In this document: positions 1 to 8,072 of the stretch, one piece after another
Layout: each line of letters starts with the position of its first letter
How positions within the stretch are numbered: the first letter of the stretch is position 1
Assembly: GCA_035686365.1 (NCBI GenBank)
Contig: DASRZM010000028.1
Location: 1 to 16,616 of the forward strand
DNA from: DASRZM01 sp035686365
Lineage (GTDB): Bacteria > Pseudomonadota > Gammaproteobacteria > Xanthomonadales > Xanthomonadaceae
DNA: 16,616 bases
Reading direction: 5' to 3'
Position numbers and translations under genes: made by a program
Notes under the pieces: generated by a model
The model's input: the letters and a program-made list of their open reading frames with translations, nothing else
Databases searched by the model: none
Told to the model about the DNA's origin: nothing

Positions 1-4
1 CACG

Positions 5-1813
5 ATGCGAAGGCCCACGAGCCTGCTGCTGGCCCTGCTCGCCACCACCGTCCCGGCGCTCGCCCAGGCACCGGCGGACGCCGGCCCGGACGCCGGCCGG
101 GACCTCGGCCCGGACGTCGACCTGGTGCCGCCGATCGAACGCATCCAGGCGCCGACATTGCGCATGGCGCCGGTCATCGCCCGCTACCGCGCCGACCGCG
201 ACAGCCTGGACCACTTCTACGACGTCGCCCACGGCAGTGCCCGCGAGTCGGTGCTGGGCGGGTTCCTGGCCGGGTGGCAGCGCGAACTGGAAAAGATCGA
301 CTTCGCACAGCTTGCGGTCGAAGACCGGATCGACTACGTGCTGTTCGAGCGCGAACTGGCGCACGCCCGGCACGCGCTGGCATTCGACTCCGGCCGCGCC
401 CGGGAGGCGTTCGCGCTGCTGCCTTCGGCGGCGGAACTGATCGAGCTGGCCGAGCGCCGGCGTCGGATGCACCCGCAGTCCGGGCGCGAGGCGGCGGACG
501 TGCTCGACCGCGCCCGCGTGCAGATCGAGGCGGCCACGAAGAAATACACCGACGACCCGGAATCGGCCGGCACCCGGCCGGTCCTGGCCTACCGCGCCGG
601 CAACCTCGCCGTGGCGGTCCGCGAGGCGCTGAAGCAGTGGTACGGGTTCCATGCCGACTACGACCCGACCCTGCACTGGTGGGTCCAGCAGCCCTACGAG
701 GCGCTGGACAAGGCGCTGGAGGCCCACGCCAAGGTGCTGCGCGAGAAACTGGCCGGTGCTTCGGATCCGGAGACCATCGTCGGCGATCCGATCGGCCGCC
801 AGGCGCTGCTCCAGGCGCTGGACTACGAAGCGATCCCATACACACCCGAGGAACTGGTCGCCATCGCCCGCAAGGAACTGGCGTGGTGCCATGCCGAACT
901 GGCGCGTGCGGCCTCCGAGCTGGGACACCGGAACTGGCGTGATGCGCTCGAGTACGTCAAGACCCGGCACCCGGCGCCGGGCGAGCAACCGGCGCTGGTG
1001 CGCGAGCTCGCGCACGAGGCGATCGAGTTCGTCGTTTCGCGCGACCTGGTCACCGTGCCCGAGCTGGCCAGGCGCGACTGGCGCATGAACATGCTGTCGC
1101 CCGAGCGGCAACTGCAGGCGCCGTTCTTCCTGGGCGGCGAGGACGTCTGGGTGGCCTTCCCCACGCGCGGCATGCCGCACGAGAAGAAACTGATGAGCCT
1201 GCGCGGCAACAACCGGCATTTCTCGCGCGCGGTGGTGCACCACGAGCTGATCCCCGGCCACCACCTGCAGCATTTCATGAACGAGCGCTACGCCACCCAT
1301 CGGCGGCTGTTCTCCACTCCGTTCTGGGGAGAAGGCTGGGCGCTCTACTGGGAGCTGCGGCTGTGGGAGCTGGGCTTTGCCGCCAGCCCCGAGGACCGCA
1401 TCGGCATGCTGTTCTGGCGCGCGCACCGCGCGGCGCGGATCCTGTTTTCGCTGTCCTTCCACCTGGGCGAGATGACGCCGCAGCAGGCGATCGATCTGCT
1501 GGTGGAGCAGGTCGGGCACGAGCGCGAGAATGCCGCGGCCGAAGTGCGCCGCTCGTTCGCCGGCGACTACAGTCCCCTGTACCAGGCCGCCTACCTGCTC
1601 GGCGGCCTGCAGTTCCGCGCGCTGCACGACGAACTGGTGACCCACGGCGGCATGAGCGAGTCGCAGTTCCACGACGCCATCCTGCAGGGGGGCACCATGC
1701 CGGTGGAGTTCGTGCGGATGCGGTTGCGCAACCAGCCCCCGCCGCGCGGGTTCGAGGCGGGCTGGCGCTTCTACGACCGCATCGAGGCGATGCGCAAGGG
1801 TTCCGCTCCCTGA
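5..1813 (+). CDS. Exported DUF885-family putative metalloprotein
   Basis: A 602-residue protein with an N-terminal signal peptide: Arg-Arg at 2-3, a hydrophobic stretch from about 6 to 18, and a likely signal peptidase I site after Ala-Leu-Ala at 18-20. It is therefore probably periplasmic. The family signature is the zinc-protease-like motif HELIPGHH at residues 413-420, followed by GEGWALYWE starting at 442, where Glu443 is a plausible further ligand. This pair is characteristic of DUF885 proteins (PF05960), which resemble gluzincin-type metallopeptidases but whose substrates are mostly unknown. Length is normal for the family, so the gene looks complete. The ATG lies four bases from the window edge, so its ribosome binding site cannot be judged; the signal peptide directly after it supports this start. 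The next gene on the same strand is 251 bases away across a repeat element, so co-transcription is uncertain. Peptidase activity is an inference. Confidence 0.9.
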   Translation: MRRPTSLLLALLATTVPALAQAPADAGPDAGRDLGPDVDLVPPIERIQAPTLRMAPVIARYRADRDSLDHFYDVAHGSARESVLGGFLAGWQRELEKIDFAQLAVEDRIDYVLFERELAHARHALAFDSGRAREAFALLPSAAELIELAERRRRMHPQSGREAADVLDRARVQIEAATKKYTDDPESAGTRPVLAYRAGNLAVAVREALKQWYGFHADYDPTLHWWVQQPYEALDKALEAHAKVLREKLAGASDPETIVGDPIGRQALLQALDYEAIPYTPEELVAIARKELAWCHAELARAASELGHRNWRDALEYVKTRHPAPGEQPALVRELAHEAIEFVVSRDLVTVPELARRDWRMNMLSPERQLQAPFFLGGEDVWVAFPTRGMPHEKKLMSLRGNNRHFSRAVVHHELIPGHHLQHFMNERYATHRRLFSTPFWGEGWALYWELRLWELGFAASPEDRIGMLFWRAHRAARILFSLSFHLGEMTPQQAIDLLVEQVGHERENAAAEVRRSFAGDYSPLYQAAYLLGGLQFRALHDELVTHGGMSESQFHDAILQGGTMPVEFVRMRLRNQPPPRGFEAGWRFYDRIEAMRKGSAP

Positions 1814-2064
1814 AATCGAGCGGAGCGAAGGTCCCAATCTGCCCCGAGGCAAGTGCCGGGGTCCGGTAGCGCTTGCCGGGACGTTGGCGACAGGGATGTC
1901 GCCAAAGAGCCCCCATGGACGGGTTCACGGCGGTCCCGGCAAGCGCTACCGGACCGCGGCACGCCCTACGGAGCAAGGACGTCCACGGCCCGGTGCGTCG
2001 CCGTCAACAGGCCAAGGACAGGCGCTGATAGCATAGGCGCGGACCGAGTCGAACCGGAGTGCCG
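1814..2064. other. Intergenic gap with a structured repeat, no gene
   Basis: The 251 bases between the DUF885 gene and the small membrane-protein gene contain no convincing coding sequence. Most of the structure is the inverted repeat listed separately at 1860-1955. A further 7-bp hairpin (1802-1808 with 1818-1824) spans the stop codon of the upstream gene. No clear promoter or T-tract terminator is visible. Confidence 0.6.
1860..1955. repeat. Long inverted repeat with internal hairpin
   Basis: Two perfectly complementary 23-bp arms (1860-1882 and 1933-1955) enclose 50 bases. Inside, next to the left arm, is a second hairpin with an 8-bp stem (1884-1891 with 1898-1905) and a six-base loop. 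The rest of the loop (1906-1932) is unpaired. There is no T-tract after the right arm, so it is not a standard intrinsic terminator. It resembles the dispersed palindromic repeats common between genes in Lysobacteraceae genomes. That identification is from general familiarity and needs copy-number counting. It could also act in transcript 3'-end stabilisation for the upstream gene. Confidence 0.8.
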
Positions 2065-2520
2065 ATGGCCGCCGCCGACGACCCCGACGTTCCCGTGCCT
2101 GCGGTGCACCGCGCAGACCCGGCCTACCGCCGCTACGTGGTCATTGCCCTGCTGCTGGTCGTGGGCGCCGGCGCCGTCGCGCTGTGGCTGCTGGTCGGGT
2201 GGCTTGCACAGGCGCCCGGCGATGCCAGCGTATTCCGGCGGCACGCGCTGCTGGTGGCCCTGTTCGGCAGCGTGTGCTTCGCCATGGCGCTGCCGCTGGG
2301 CGCTTTCGGAGTCTGGCTGATGCGGCTGGCGCGCCGCATCGACGTGGAGGGGCGGTTTCCCCCGCAGGACATGCACACCACGCGCGACTACCCGGTGGCG
2401 ACCGGCGCCGACGCCCGGCGGCAGGCCCGCCTGCACCTCGCATTGGCAGTCCTGGCCTTCGCGCTGGCGGCCCTGCTGGTCGGCTGGGGCGCCTGGGTGT
2501 ACCTGAACTTCGCGCCCTGA
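2065..2520 (+). CDS. Small three-helix inner-membrane protein, unknown function
   Basis: A 151-residue protein that I do not recognise. It has three predicted membrane helices: about residues 24-48, 61-89 and 121-149. A polar, charged segment (about 90-120) lies between helices two and three, and a short Ala/Asp/Pro-rich head precedes helix one. The tract after helix two carries several Arg residues, suggesting by the positive-inside rule that this loop is cytoplasmic. A GGAG at 2055-2058 sits six bases before the ATG at 2065, which favours that start over an in-frame GTG at 2059. The gene converges on galU, with 34 bases between stop codons. The function is unknown; coding status rests on the clean open frame, the well-placed ribosome binding site and the coherent membrane topology. 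Confidence 0.75.
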   Translation: MAAADDPDVPVPAVHRADPAYRRYVVIALLLVVGAGAVALWLLVGWLAQAPGDASVFRRHALLVALFGSVCFAMALPLGAFGVWLMRLARRIDVEGRFPPQDMHTTRDYPVATGADARRQARLHLALAVLAFALAALLVGWGAWVYLNFAP

Positions 2521-2554
2521 TGGCCGCCGACGGCGCTTGCGTCCGGGGGACGCC

Positions 2555-3457
2555 CTACAGGTCGCGCACGCCCAACTCGTCCAGCGCCTTCTGCATCGCG
2601 ATGCGGGCCGGCTCGCTGAGCGTTTCGTGGTCGAGCGCGTAGCGGATCGTCGCCTCGATCAATCCGATATGGGTCCCGCAATCGAAGCGCGCCCCCTGGA
2701 AGCGGTAGGCCAGAACCGGATCGTCCACCAGCATCCGCGCGATCGCATCGGTGAGCTGGATCTCGCCGCCGGCGCCGGGCGTCTGCGAGGCGAGCAGCTC
2801 GAAGATCCGTGGCTGCAGCACGTAGCGGCCGACCACGGCCAGGGTGCTGGGCGCGTCCTCGGGACTGGGCTTTTCGACGATCGCCTCCACCCGTCCGTGT
2901 CGGCCCTGGAAGTCCGGCACCGAAACGATGCCGTAGCTGCCGGTCTGGTCGCGCTCGACATCCTGGACGGCGATGAGGCTGACCGGACCGGCCTGATCCT
3001 GGGCCAGCTCGGTCATCTGCGCCAGGCAACCACGGCCGCGGTTGAAGATCAGGTCGTCCGGCAACAGCACCGCGAACGGGCGCTCGCCGACCACCGGGCG
3101 CGCGCAAAGCACCGCGTGCCCCAGGCCCAGAGCCCGGGACTGGGTGACGAACGTCGCGCGGACGCCTTCGGGCAAGACCCGGCGCACGGTCTCCAGAAGC
3201 TCGGTCTTGCCGGACTGTTCGAGCTGCTGCTCGAGTTCGTACGCGGTGTCGAAGTAATCCGCCACCGCGTGCTTGTAACGATTGGTCACGAACACCAGGG
3301 TGTCGCAGCCGGCCTCGATCGCCTCGTCCACCGCGTACTGGATCAACGGGCGGTCGACGATCGGCAGCATCTCCTTGGGCACCGTCTTGGTGGCCGGCAG
3401 GAACCGCGTTCCCAGGCCGGCAACGGGAAACACGGCGGTGCGGATCGGCTCGGGCAT
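2555..3457 (-). CDS. galU: UTP-glucose-1-phosphate uridylyltransferase
   Basis: GalU makes UDP-glucose from UTP and glucose-1-phosphate in the cytoplasm, feeding LPS, capsule and other glucosylated surface polymers. The 300-residue protein carries the nucleotidyltransferase signature near its N-terminus: GLGTRFLPATKTVPKEMLP at residues 14-32, with the conserved Lys of the PKEMLP part. Further in are VLLPDDLIF (nucleotide-sugar/metal region) and a typical GGEIQLTDAI segment. Length matches bacterial GalU. The frame is open further upstream to 3505, but the Met at 3457 places the conserved core at the usual distance from the N-terminus, so I chose it. It lies 55 bases after the dehydratase gene on the same strand and probably belongs to the same transcription unit. 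UDP-glucose supply fits the surface-polysaccharide neighbours. Confidence 0.95.
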   Translation of the reverse strand: MPEPIRTAVFPVAGLGTRFLPATKTVPKEMLPIVDRPLIQYAVDEAIEAGCDTLVFVTNRYKHAVADYFDTAYELEQQLEQSGKTELLETVRRVLPEGVRATFVTQSRALGLGHAVLCARPVVGERPFAVLLPDDLIFNRGRGCLAQMTELAQDQAGPVSLIAVQDVERDQTGSYGIVSVPDFQGRHGRVEAIVEKPSPEDAPSTLAVVGRYVLQPRIFELLASQTPGAGGEIQLTDAIARMLVDDPVLAYRFQGARFDCGTHIGLIEATIRYALDHETLSEPARIAMQKALDELGVRDL

Positions 3458-3512
3458 CGTGGCCTGGGTCCTGGTTGATCCATCGGGAAAACGCGGTTCC
3501 CGCAACGACGGC

Positions 3513-5405
3513 TCAGCGCTCGTCCGCGGCGCTGCGGTTCAGGCTCACCACCCGTGCCCCCGCGTCCGTGTACTCGGGCACCAGCCGCCGCAGCAGCCGG
3601 TCCAGTTCGGCTTCGTCGTGGCGCAACACTGCCTGGTGCATGGCGTTGAGCGCCGCTTCGAGCTCGGCGACAGCGGCACCGCGCTGGCGCGCCAGCATGA
3701 TCTTGGGGTGCCCCGTGGGCTGGTAGTCCTCCTGCTCGTGGAACAGTTCCTCGAACAGCTTCTCGCCGGGCCGCAGCCCGGTGTACACGATCTCGATGTC
3801 GGGCCCGGGGCGCTTTCCGGCAAGCCGGATCATCTGCTCGGCAAGATAGCCGATGCGTACCGGCTCGCCCATGTCCAGCGCGTAGAGCTCTCCGCCGCGG
3901 CCCAGCGCCACGGCCTGCAGGATCAGCTGGCAGGCCTCGGGAATGGTCATGAAGAAACGCATGACCTCCGGGTGGGTGACCGTCAGCGGCCCGCCCCGGC
4001 GCAGCTGCTCGCGGAACAGCGGCACCACGCTGCCGGCCGAATCGAGCACGTTGCCGAAGCGCACCGTCATGAAACGGGTGCCGCCGGTGCCGTCCAGCGC
4101 CTGGCACAGCAGCTCGGCCACGCGCTTGGTCGTGCCCATGACGCTGCCCGGATTCACGGCCTTGTCGGTGGAGATCAGGACGAACGCGCCGACCCGGTGG
4201 CGCAGCGCCGCATAGGCGAGCGTGCGGGTGGTCAGCACGTTGTTGCGCACGGCCTCGCGGACCTGTTGCTGCAGCAACGGGACGTGCTTGAAGGCGGCGG
4301 CGTGAAACACGACCTGCGCAGCCGAGCGTTCCAGCGCCCGTTCGGCGGTGGCAGGATCGCCGCAGTCGCCGAGCAGGCAGTCGAGCACGAGGTCCGGGAA
4401 CTCGCCCCGGAGCTCCTGCTCGATCCGGTACAGGTTGTACTCGGACAGCTCCAGCACGGTCAGCGACTCGATCCCCAGGCGCGCCACCTGCCGGCACAGT
4501 TCGGCACCCACCGAACCGCCGCCGCCGGTGACCAGCACCCGCCTGCCGGCCAGCGCCGCGCGGATTGCGCTCCAGTCCAGGCTGACCGGCTCGCGCCCGA
4601 GCAGGTCCTCGATCGCCACTTCCTTGAGCTGCAGCGACGGCAGGCGGCCCTCGACGACGTCCTGCAGGCGCGGCACCGTGCGGAACGCCAGTCCAGTGTC
4701 CTCGCAGGCCTCCACCACGCGTTGCATCTGCTGGTTGCTGGCCGAGGGCATGGCGATCAGCAGCATCCCGGCGGCGGTTTCGGCAGCCACACGCGGCAAT
4801 TCGTCGATGGCGCCCAGCACCGGAATCCCGTGGAGCTTGGCCCCGCGCAGCACGCGCTGGTCGTCCAGGAAGCCGACCACGCGGTAGCGGTTCTCGCGGC
4901 GCAGCTCGCGCACCAGCGCCTCGCCGGAACGGCCCGCGCCGAGCACCAGCACGCGGGTGGCCGGGCGACCGCGCGCGCCGCCGCTGCCGAGGCCGTCCTT
5001 CCAGGTCCGGTACAACAGGCGCGGCAGGCCCAGCAGCACGGCCAGCAGCAGCGGGTAGATGAACAGCACCGAGCGCGGCACGCCCTCGAGCCGCGAGAAC
5101 AGGAACAGCCCCAGCGCCGAGGCGATCGCGCCGAAGACCGCGGCGCGCCCGATGTTGACCAGGTCCGGCAGGCTGGCGAAACGCCACAGGCCGCGGTACA
5201 GGCCGGTCCACCACAGCACCAGCCCCTGCGCGACGAGCACGATCGCGATCTCCGGCGAGAACCACGGCAACTCGGGCGGAACCTCGACCAGGCTGTAGCG
5301 CAGCCTCGTGGCAGCCGTCCAGGCCAGCCAGACCATCGCCAGGTCGTGCAGCACCACCGCGATGCGCGGGTGCGCGAAGCCGGGCCGGAGCGGGGTGGGC
5401 TTCAT
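3513..5405 (-). CDS. Membrane-bound nucleotide-sugar 4,6-dehydratase (WbpM/FlaA1/CapD type)
   Basis: A 630-residue membrane enzyme of the long SDR dehydratase class, which converts UDP-GlcNAc to a 4-keto-6-deoxy sugar on the way to FucNAc, QuiNAc or related residues of O-antigen. The N-terminal third has several membrane segments between residues about 15 and 130. A first Rossmann-like domain follows, with GAGRSGE at 156-162. The catalytic SDR domain begins with the NAD(P)-binding motif GGGGSVG at 294-300, then STDKAVNP at 412-419 and VMGTTKR at 422-428. In that motif Met423 and Lys427 occupy the place of the usual Tyr and Lys, the mark of WbpM/FlaA1-type dehydratases. The start codon overlaps the stop of the upstream transferase gene by four bases (ATGA) and has no clear ribosome binding site, so translation is probably coupled. 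The precise sugar product cannot be read from sequence. Confidence 0.92.
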   Translation of the reverse strand: MKPTPLRPGFAHPRIAVVLHDLAMVWLAWTAATRLRYSLVEVPPELPWFSPEIAIVLVAQGLVLWWTGLYRGLWRFASLPDLVNIGRAAVFGAIASALGLFLFSRLEGVPRSVLFIYPLLLAVLLGLPRLLYRTWKDGLGSGGARGRPATRVLVLGAGRSGEALVRELRRENRYRVVGFLDDQRVLRGAKLHGIPVLGAIDELPRVAAETAAGMLLIAMPSASNQQMQRVVEACEDTGLAFRTVPRLQDVVEGRLPSLQLKEVAIEDLLGREPVSLDWSAIRAALAGRRVLVTGGGGSVGAELCRQVARLGIESLTVLELSEYNLYRIEQELRGEFPDLVLDCLLGDCGDPATAERALERSAAQVVFHAAAFKHVPLLQQQVREAVRNNVLTTRTLAYAALRHRVGAFVLISTDKAVNPGSVMGTTKRVAELLCQALDGTGGTRFMTVRFGNVLDSAGSVVPLFREQLRRGGPLTVTHPEVMRFFMTIPEACQLILQAVALGRGGELYALDMGEPVRIGYLAEQMIRLAGKRPGPDIEIVYTGLRPGEKLFEELFHEQEDYQPTGHPKIMLARQRGAAVAELEAALNAMHQAVLRHDEAELDRLLRRLVPEYTDAGARVVSLNRSAADER

Positions 5406-6433
5406 GTGCGCGCCCGGCCGCGTACGTCCGCCAGCACCCGACGCCGTGCCAGCAACCACAGCACCACGGCGAGCGCCATCGCCGGACCGGCCGTCAGCAT
5501 GGCCGGGACGGCGGTGGTGTCCGTCAGCACGACGACGGGCAGGACGATGAGAATATTCCAGGTCATGTAGAGGCCTACGACCTTCGCGTGCGGGATGCCG
5601 CACCGCACGAGCCACTGGTACAGGTGCTCGCGGTGTGGATGGTACCACCGGCGTCCGCCCAGCAAGCGCCACAGCAAGGTCATGCCGGCATCGACCACGA
5701 AGGCCGAGCACAGCAGCGCGGCGCCCAGCGGCGAGAGTGCGCCCGCGGTCACCGCGACCAGCAGCAGCCCGGCGACCGCGAAGCCCAGCCCGCCGCTGCC
5801 GACATCCCCCAGGAAGACACGGGCCCGCGGAAAGTTGAACGGCAGGAAGCCGGCTGTGGCCGCGCACAGCGTCAATGCCGCACCCGAGAGCAGCGCCTGT
5901 CCATGCCAGGCCGCCATGCCGGCCAGGACCGCCGTGACGAACGCGGTCTGGACCCCCGCCAGCCCGTCGATCCCGTCCATGAAGTTCCAGAAGTTGACCA
6001 GCGCAGCCAGCGCCAGCACGGCGGCCGCGACCAGCGCCCAGCCGTGCCGATCGGCCGGAATGCCCATCACCGTGGCGGCCAGCACGGACGCGGTCAGCAA
6101 ATGCACCAGCAGGCGCGGCCACGCCGGCAGCGGCCGATGGTCGTCGGCAAACCCCACGGCCGCCACCGCCAGCACCCCCAGTGCCAGTACCCAGTACGGC
6201 GTGCGCGCCAGGGAAGCCAGCGGCAACGCGGCGAGCCAGGCCACCAGCGGGCCGACGCCGCCGCCACGCGGGGTCGGCAGTGCATGGCTGCGGCGGCGTC
6301 CGGGCGGATCCAGCAAAGCCCGTTCGCGCGCGTACAGCATCGCGATCCACGTCAGGACGGCCGCCACGACCCCCGTGGCCAGTGCCAGCCAGAGCAGGTG
6401 GGCAGGCGTGGCTTCAGTCACCGGCAACCCCAT
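5402..6433 (-). CDS. Polyprenyl-phosphate sugar-1-phosphate transferase, WecA/WbpL (MraY) family
   Basis: A polytopic membrane enzyme of 343 residues that starts lipid-linked glycan synthesis by moving a sugar-1-phosphate from a UDP-sugar to undecaprenyl phosphate on the cytoplasmic face. Family motifs are in order: HALPTPRGGG at 50-59, the Mg-binding Asp pair ADD at 96-98, NFWNFMDGIDGLAG at 147-160, FLGDVGSGG at 207-215, and the His-rich HPHREHLYQ at 265-273. Hydrophobic helices lie between these motifs. It directly precedes a WbpM-type dehydratase with a 4-base overlap, so WbpL/WbcO-type substrates (UDP-FucNAc or UDP-QuiNAc) are more likely than UDP-GlcNAc; this is an inference. The ATG at 6433 overlaps lapB by 20 bases and lacks a clear ribosome binding site; a GTG at 6421 is a possible alternative. 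MraY itself is unlikely from context. Confidence 0.92.
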   Translation of the reverse strand: MGLPVTEATPAHLLWLALATGVVAAVLTWIAMLYARERALLDPPGRRRSHALPTPRGGGVGPLVAWLAALPLASLARTPYWVLALGVLAVAAVGFADDHRPLPAWPRLLVHLLTASVLAATVMGIPADRHGWALVAAAVLALAALVNFWNFMDGIDGLAGVQTAFVTAVLAGMAAWHGQALLSGAALTLCAATAGFLPFNFPRARVFLGDVGSGGLGFAVAGLLLVAVTAGALSPLGAALLCSAFVVDAGMTLLWRLLGGRRWYHPHREHLYQWLVRCGIPHAKVVGLYMTWNILIVLPVVVLTDTTAVPAMLTAGPAMALAVVLWLLARRRVLADVRGRART

Positions 6434-7586
6434 GGATCGGCTTGATCGCGCCCCAGTTCTTGCAGCTGGGGCATTGCCAGTGGTGGGCCTTGGCGCCGAA
6501 TCCGCAGCGCGTGCAGCGGTAGGTCGGAGTGCCGGCGACCAGCTGGTCGGTCAGCTGTTTGAGCGTGAGCAGCACCTCGCGCCCGGCCTGGTGGCTGTCG
6601 CCCAGGTTCAGGTCGATCAATGCGGCCTGGCCACGTACCGACGGGCGTCGCCGCAGCTCCCGCGTCAGGAATTCGGCAGCGGCTTCGCGACCCTCGTCCA
6701 GCTGGACCAGGCGCGTGAGCTCGAGCATCGGCGAAACGCCCGGGTAACGATCGACCATGGCGGTCAGGAACTCGCGTGCACGTTGGCGATCGGACCGGCG
6801 CTCGTAGCACGCCAGCAATGGCCTGAGCAGTTCGGGCAGGTATTCGGGATCGTGGTGGGCCACGCGCTCGAAGGCCCGGATCGCATGGTCGTCGTGACCG
6901 GCAGCCAGTTCGATCTGCCCTTCGAGCAGGCCGGCCCGGATGCAGTTGGCGTCGGCCGCGTGGGCCTCGGACAGCGCCGCCCGCGCCGCCCGCGCATCGC
7001 CCTGCGCACGCGCAAGCTCGGCCAGCTCGCAGTGGAACTGCGCCACCAGCCGGCCCATCGGCTCGCCGGTGGCCGCCTCGTACCTGCGGGCGTGCTCGAT
7101 CGCCTTGCCCCATTCGCGCTCGGCCTGGTAGATCGAGATCAGGTGCCGCAGCGCCTCGGGCGCCGCGGCGTCGGCGCGTACCAGATCCGAGAACAGCGTC
7201 TCTGCGCGGTCGAGCAGGCCGGCACGCATGTAATCCTCGCCCAGTTCGAGCACCGCGTGGGTCCGTTGCTCCTCGCTCAGGTTCTGTCGCATCACCAGGT
7301 TCTGGTGCACGCGGATCGCGCGGTCGACCTCACCGCGGCGGCGGAACAGGTGACCGAGCGCGAAATGGGTCTCCACGGTGTCCTTGTCGACCTCGGCGAT
7401 CTCCAGGAACACCTCGATGGCCTTGTCGGGCTGCTCGTTGAGCAGGTAGTTCAGGCCCCGGAAGTAGGTGGTGGACAGCTTCGAGACCCGGGCGCTGTCG
7501 CTGCGCCGGGCATGGGCCTGGTGCGCAAACCAGCCGCCGGCGGCTGCGACCGGCAACAGCAGCAGCAGCCAGATCCATCCGTTCAC
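6414..7586 (-). CDS. lapB: LPS assembly protein LapB (YciM), TPR plus rubredoxin-like domain
   Basis: LapB is an inner-membrane-anchored cytoplasmic protein. In E. coli it promotes FtsH-dependent degradation of LpxC, setting the rate of lipid A synthesis. This 390-residue protein has the expected architecture and length: one N-terminal helix (about 2-20), a long array of TPR-like helix pairs, and a C-terminal rubredoxin-type metal knuckle with cysteines at 358, 361, 372 and 375 (two CxxC pairs). The start is a GTG at 7586 whose last bases form a GTGA overlap with the lapA stop. The frame is open upstream to 7955, but that extension lies in the lapA region and gives no LapB-like sequence, so I rejected it. 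The transferase gene downstream overlaps the 3' end. FtsH, its expected partner, is encoded about 5 kb away in this window. Confidence 0.95.
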   Translation of the reverse strand: MNGWIWLLLLLPVAAAGGWFAHQAHARRSDSARVSKLSTTYFRGLNYLLNEQPDKAIEVFLEIAEVDKDTVETHFALGHLFRRRGEVDRAIRVHQNLVMRQNLSEEQRTHAVLELGEDYMRAGLLDRAETLFSDLVRADAAAPEALRHLISIYQAEREWGKAIEHARRYEAATGEPMGRLVAQFHCELAELARAQGDARAARAALSEAHAADANCIRAGLLEGQIELAAGHDDHAIRAFERVAHHDPEYLPELLRPLLACYERRSDRQRAREFLTAMVDRYPGVSPMLELTRLVQLDEGREAAAEFLTRELRRRPSVRGQAALIDLNLGDSHQAGREVLLTLKQLTDQLVAGTPTYRCTRCGFGAKAHHWQCPSCKNWGAIKPIHGVAGD

Positions 7587-7858
7587 GCGTCGGCGCCGTG
7601 CTCGCCCGGCGCCTGCGCCCGCGCCTGGATGCGCTGCTGCCGCGCAAGGCGGCGGCGGAGCGGCCAGATCACGCCGGACCACAGCGCCAGCCCGCCCAGC
7701 ATCGCGCCGACCAGCGCAGCCAGCAGCAGGGCCACACCCAGCGACAGCTCCGCCTCGAACCAGTAGAAGCCGATCTTCACCAGGGTGGAGTTGAGCGCGC
7801 CGAACGCGATGCCGGCGAGTACGAAGACCACGGCGGTCAGGCCCGAGAGCAGTCGCAT
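7583..7858 (-). CDS. lapA: LPS assembly protein LapA (YciS, DUF1049)
   Basis: A 91-residue inner-membrane protein with two hydrophobic helices (about residues 5-22 and 40-62), separated by a short segment containing KIGFYWFEAELSLG, which is typical of the LapA/YciS (DUF1049) family. A basic, Arg-rich cytoplasmic tail follows. LapA is the co-encoded partner of LapB in lipopolysaccharide assembly. It has the usual size, and its stop overlaps the lapB start by four bases, so the two are likely translationally coupled. A GGAA sits several bases before the ATG as a plausible ribosome binding site. The gene order ihfB-lapA-lapB matches other gammaproteobacteria. Confidence 0.92.
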   Translation of the reverse strand: MRLLSGLTAVVFVLAGIAFGALNSTLVKIGFYWFEAELSLGVALLLAALVGAMLGGLALWSGVIWPLRRRLARQQRIQARAQAPGEHGADA

Positions 7859-8072
7859 CGGATTCCAGGATCGTGGTACGGGCCCCTAGCTTAGCCGACC
7901 TGACTGGATGCCCGCCGGTCCGAGGCGACGGGCGGAGGCGGCGCCTGCGGGACATCGACGAACCGACGCGTCGGCGTGAGGGCCGCGGGTCGGGGACCGG
8001 GTCGGGGGACCTGCGGTGGGACGAGGTCGCCGCCGGCGGCGCAGTCGGGCGTGCGGCGGAACCGGGCGCCGG
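7859..8072. other. ihfB-lapA intergenic region, nothing definite
   Basis: These 214 GC-rich bases hold no convincing gene. A perfect GC palindrome (gccgccggcggc) lies at about 8030-8041, downstream of ihfB on the minus strand, but without a T-tract it is not a clear terminator. The region may contain a promoter for lapAB; none could be assigned with confidence. Confidence 0.4.

Noticed and set aside
197..204. Possible frame change in the long region upstream of the annotated starts of galU, rpsA, cmk and lapB, suggesting fused genes
   Set aside because: The upstream in-frame extensions (for example before 3457, 7586, 10220 and 11192) do not resemble the families and merely reflect the scarcity of stop codons at high GC. 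The coordinates given here are nominal.
3282..5570. A 762-codon open frame on the plus strand opposite the dehydratase and transferase genes
   Set aside because: Antisense shadow of well-supported genes; Gln/His/Arg-rich composition without recognisable motifs.
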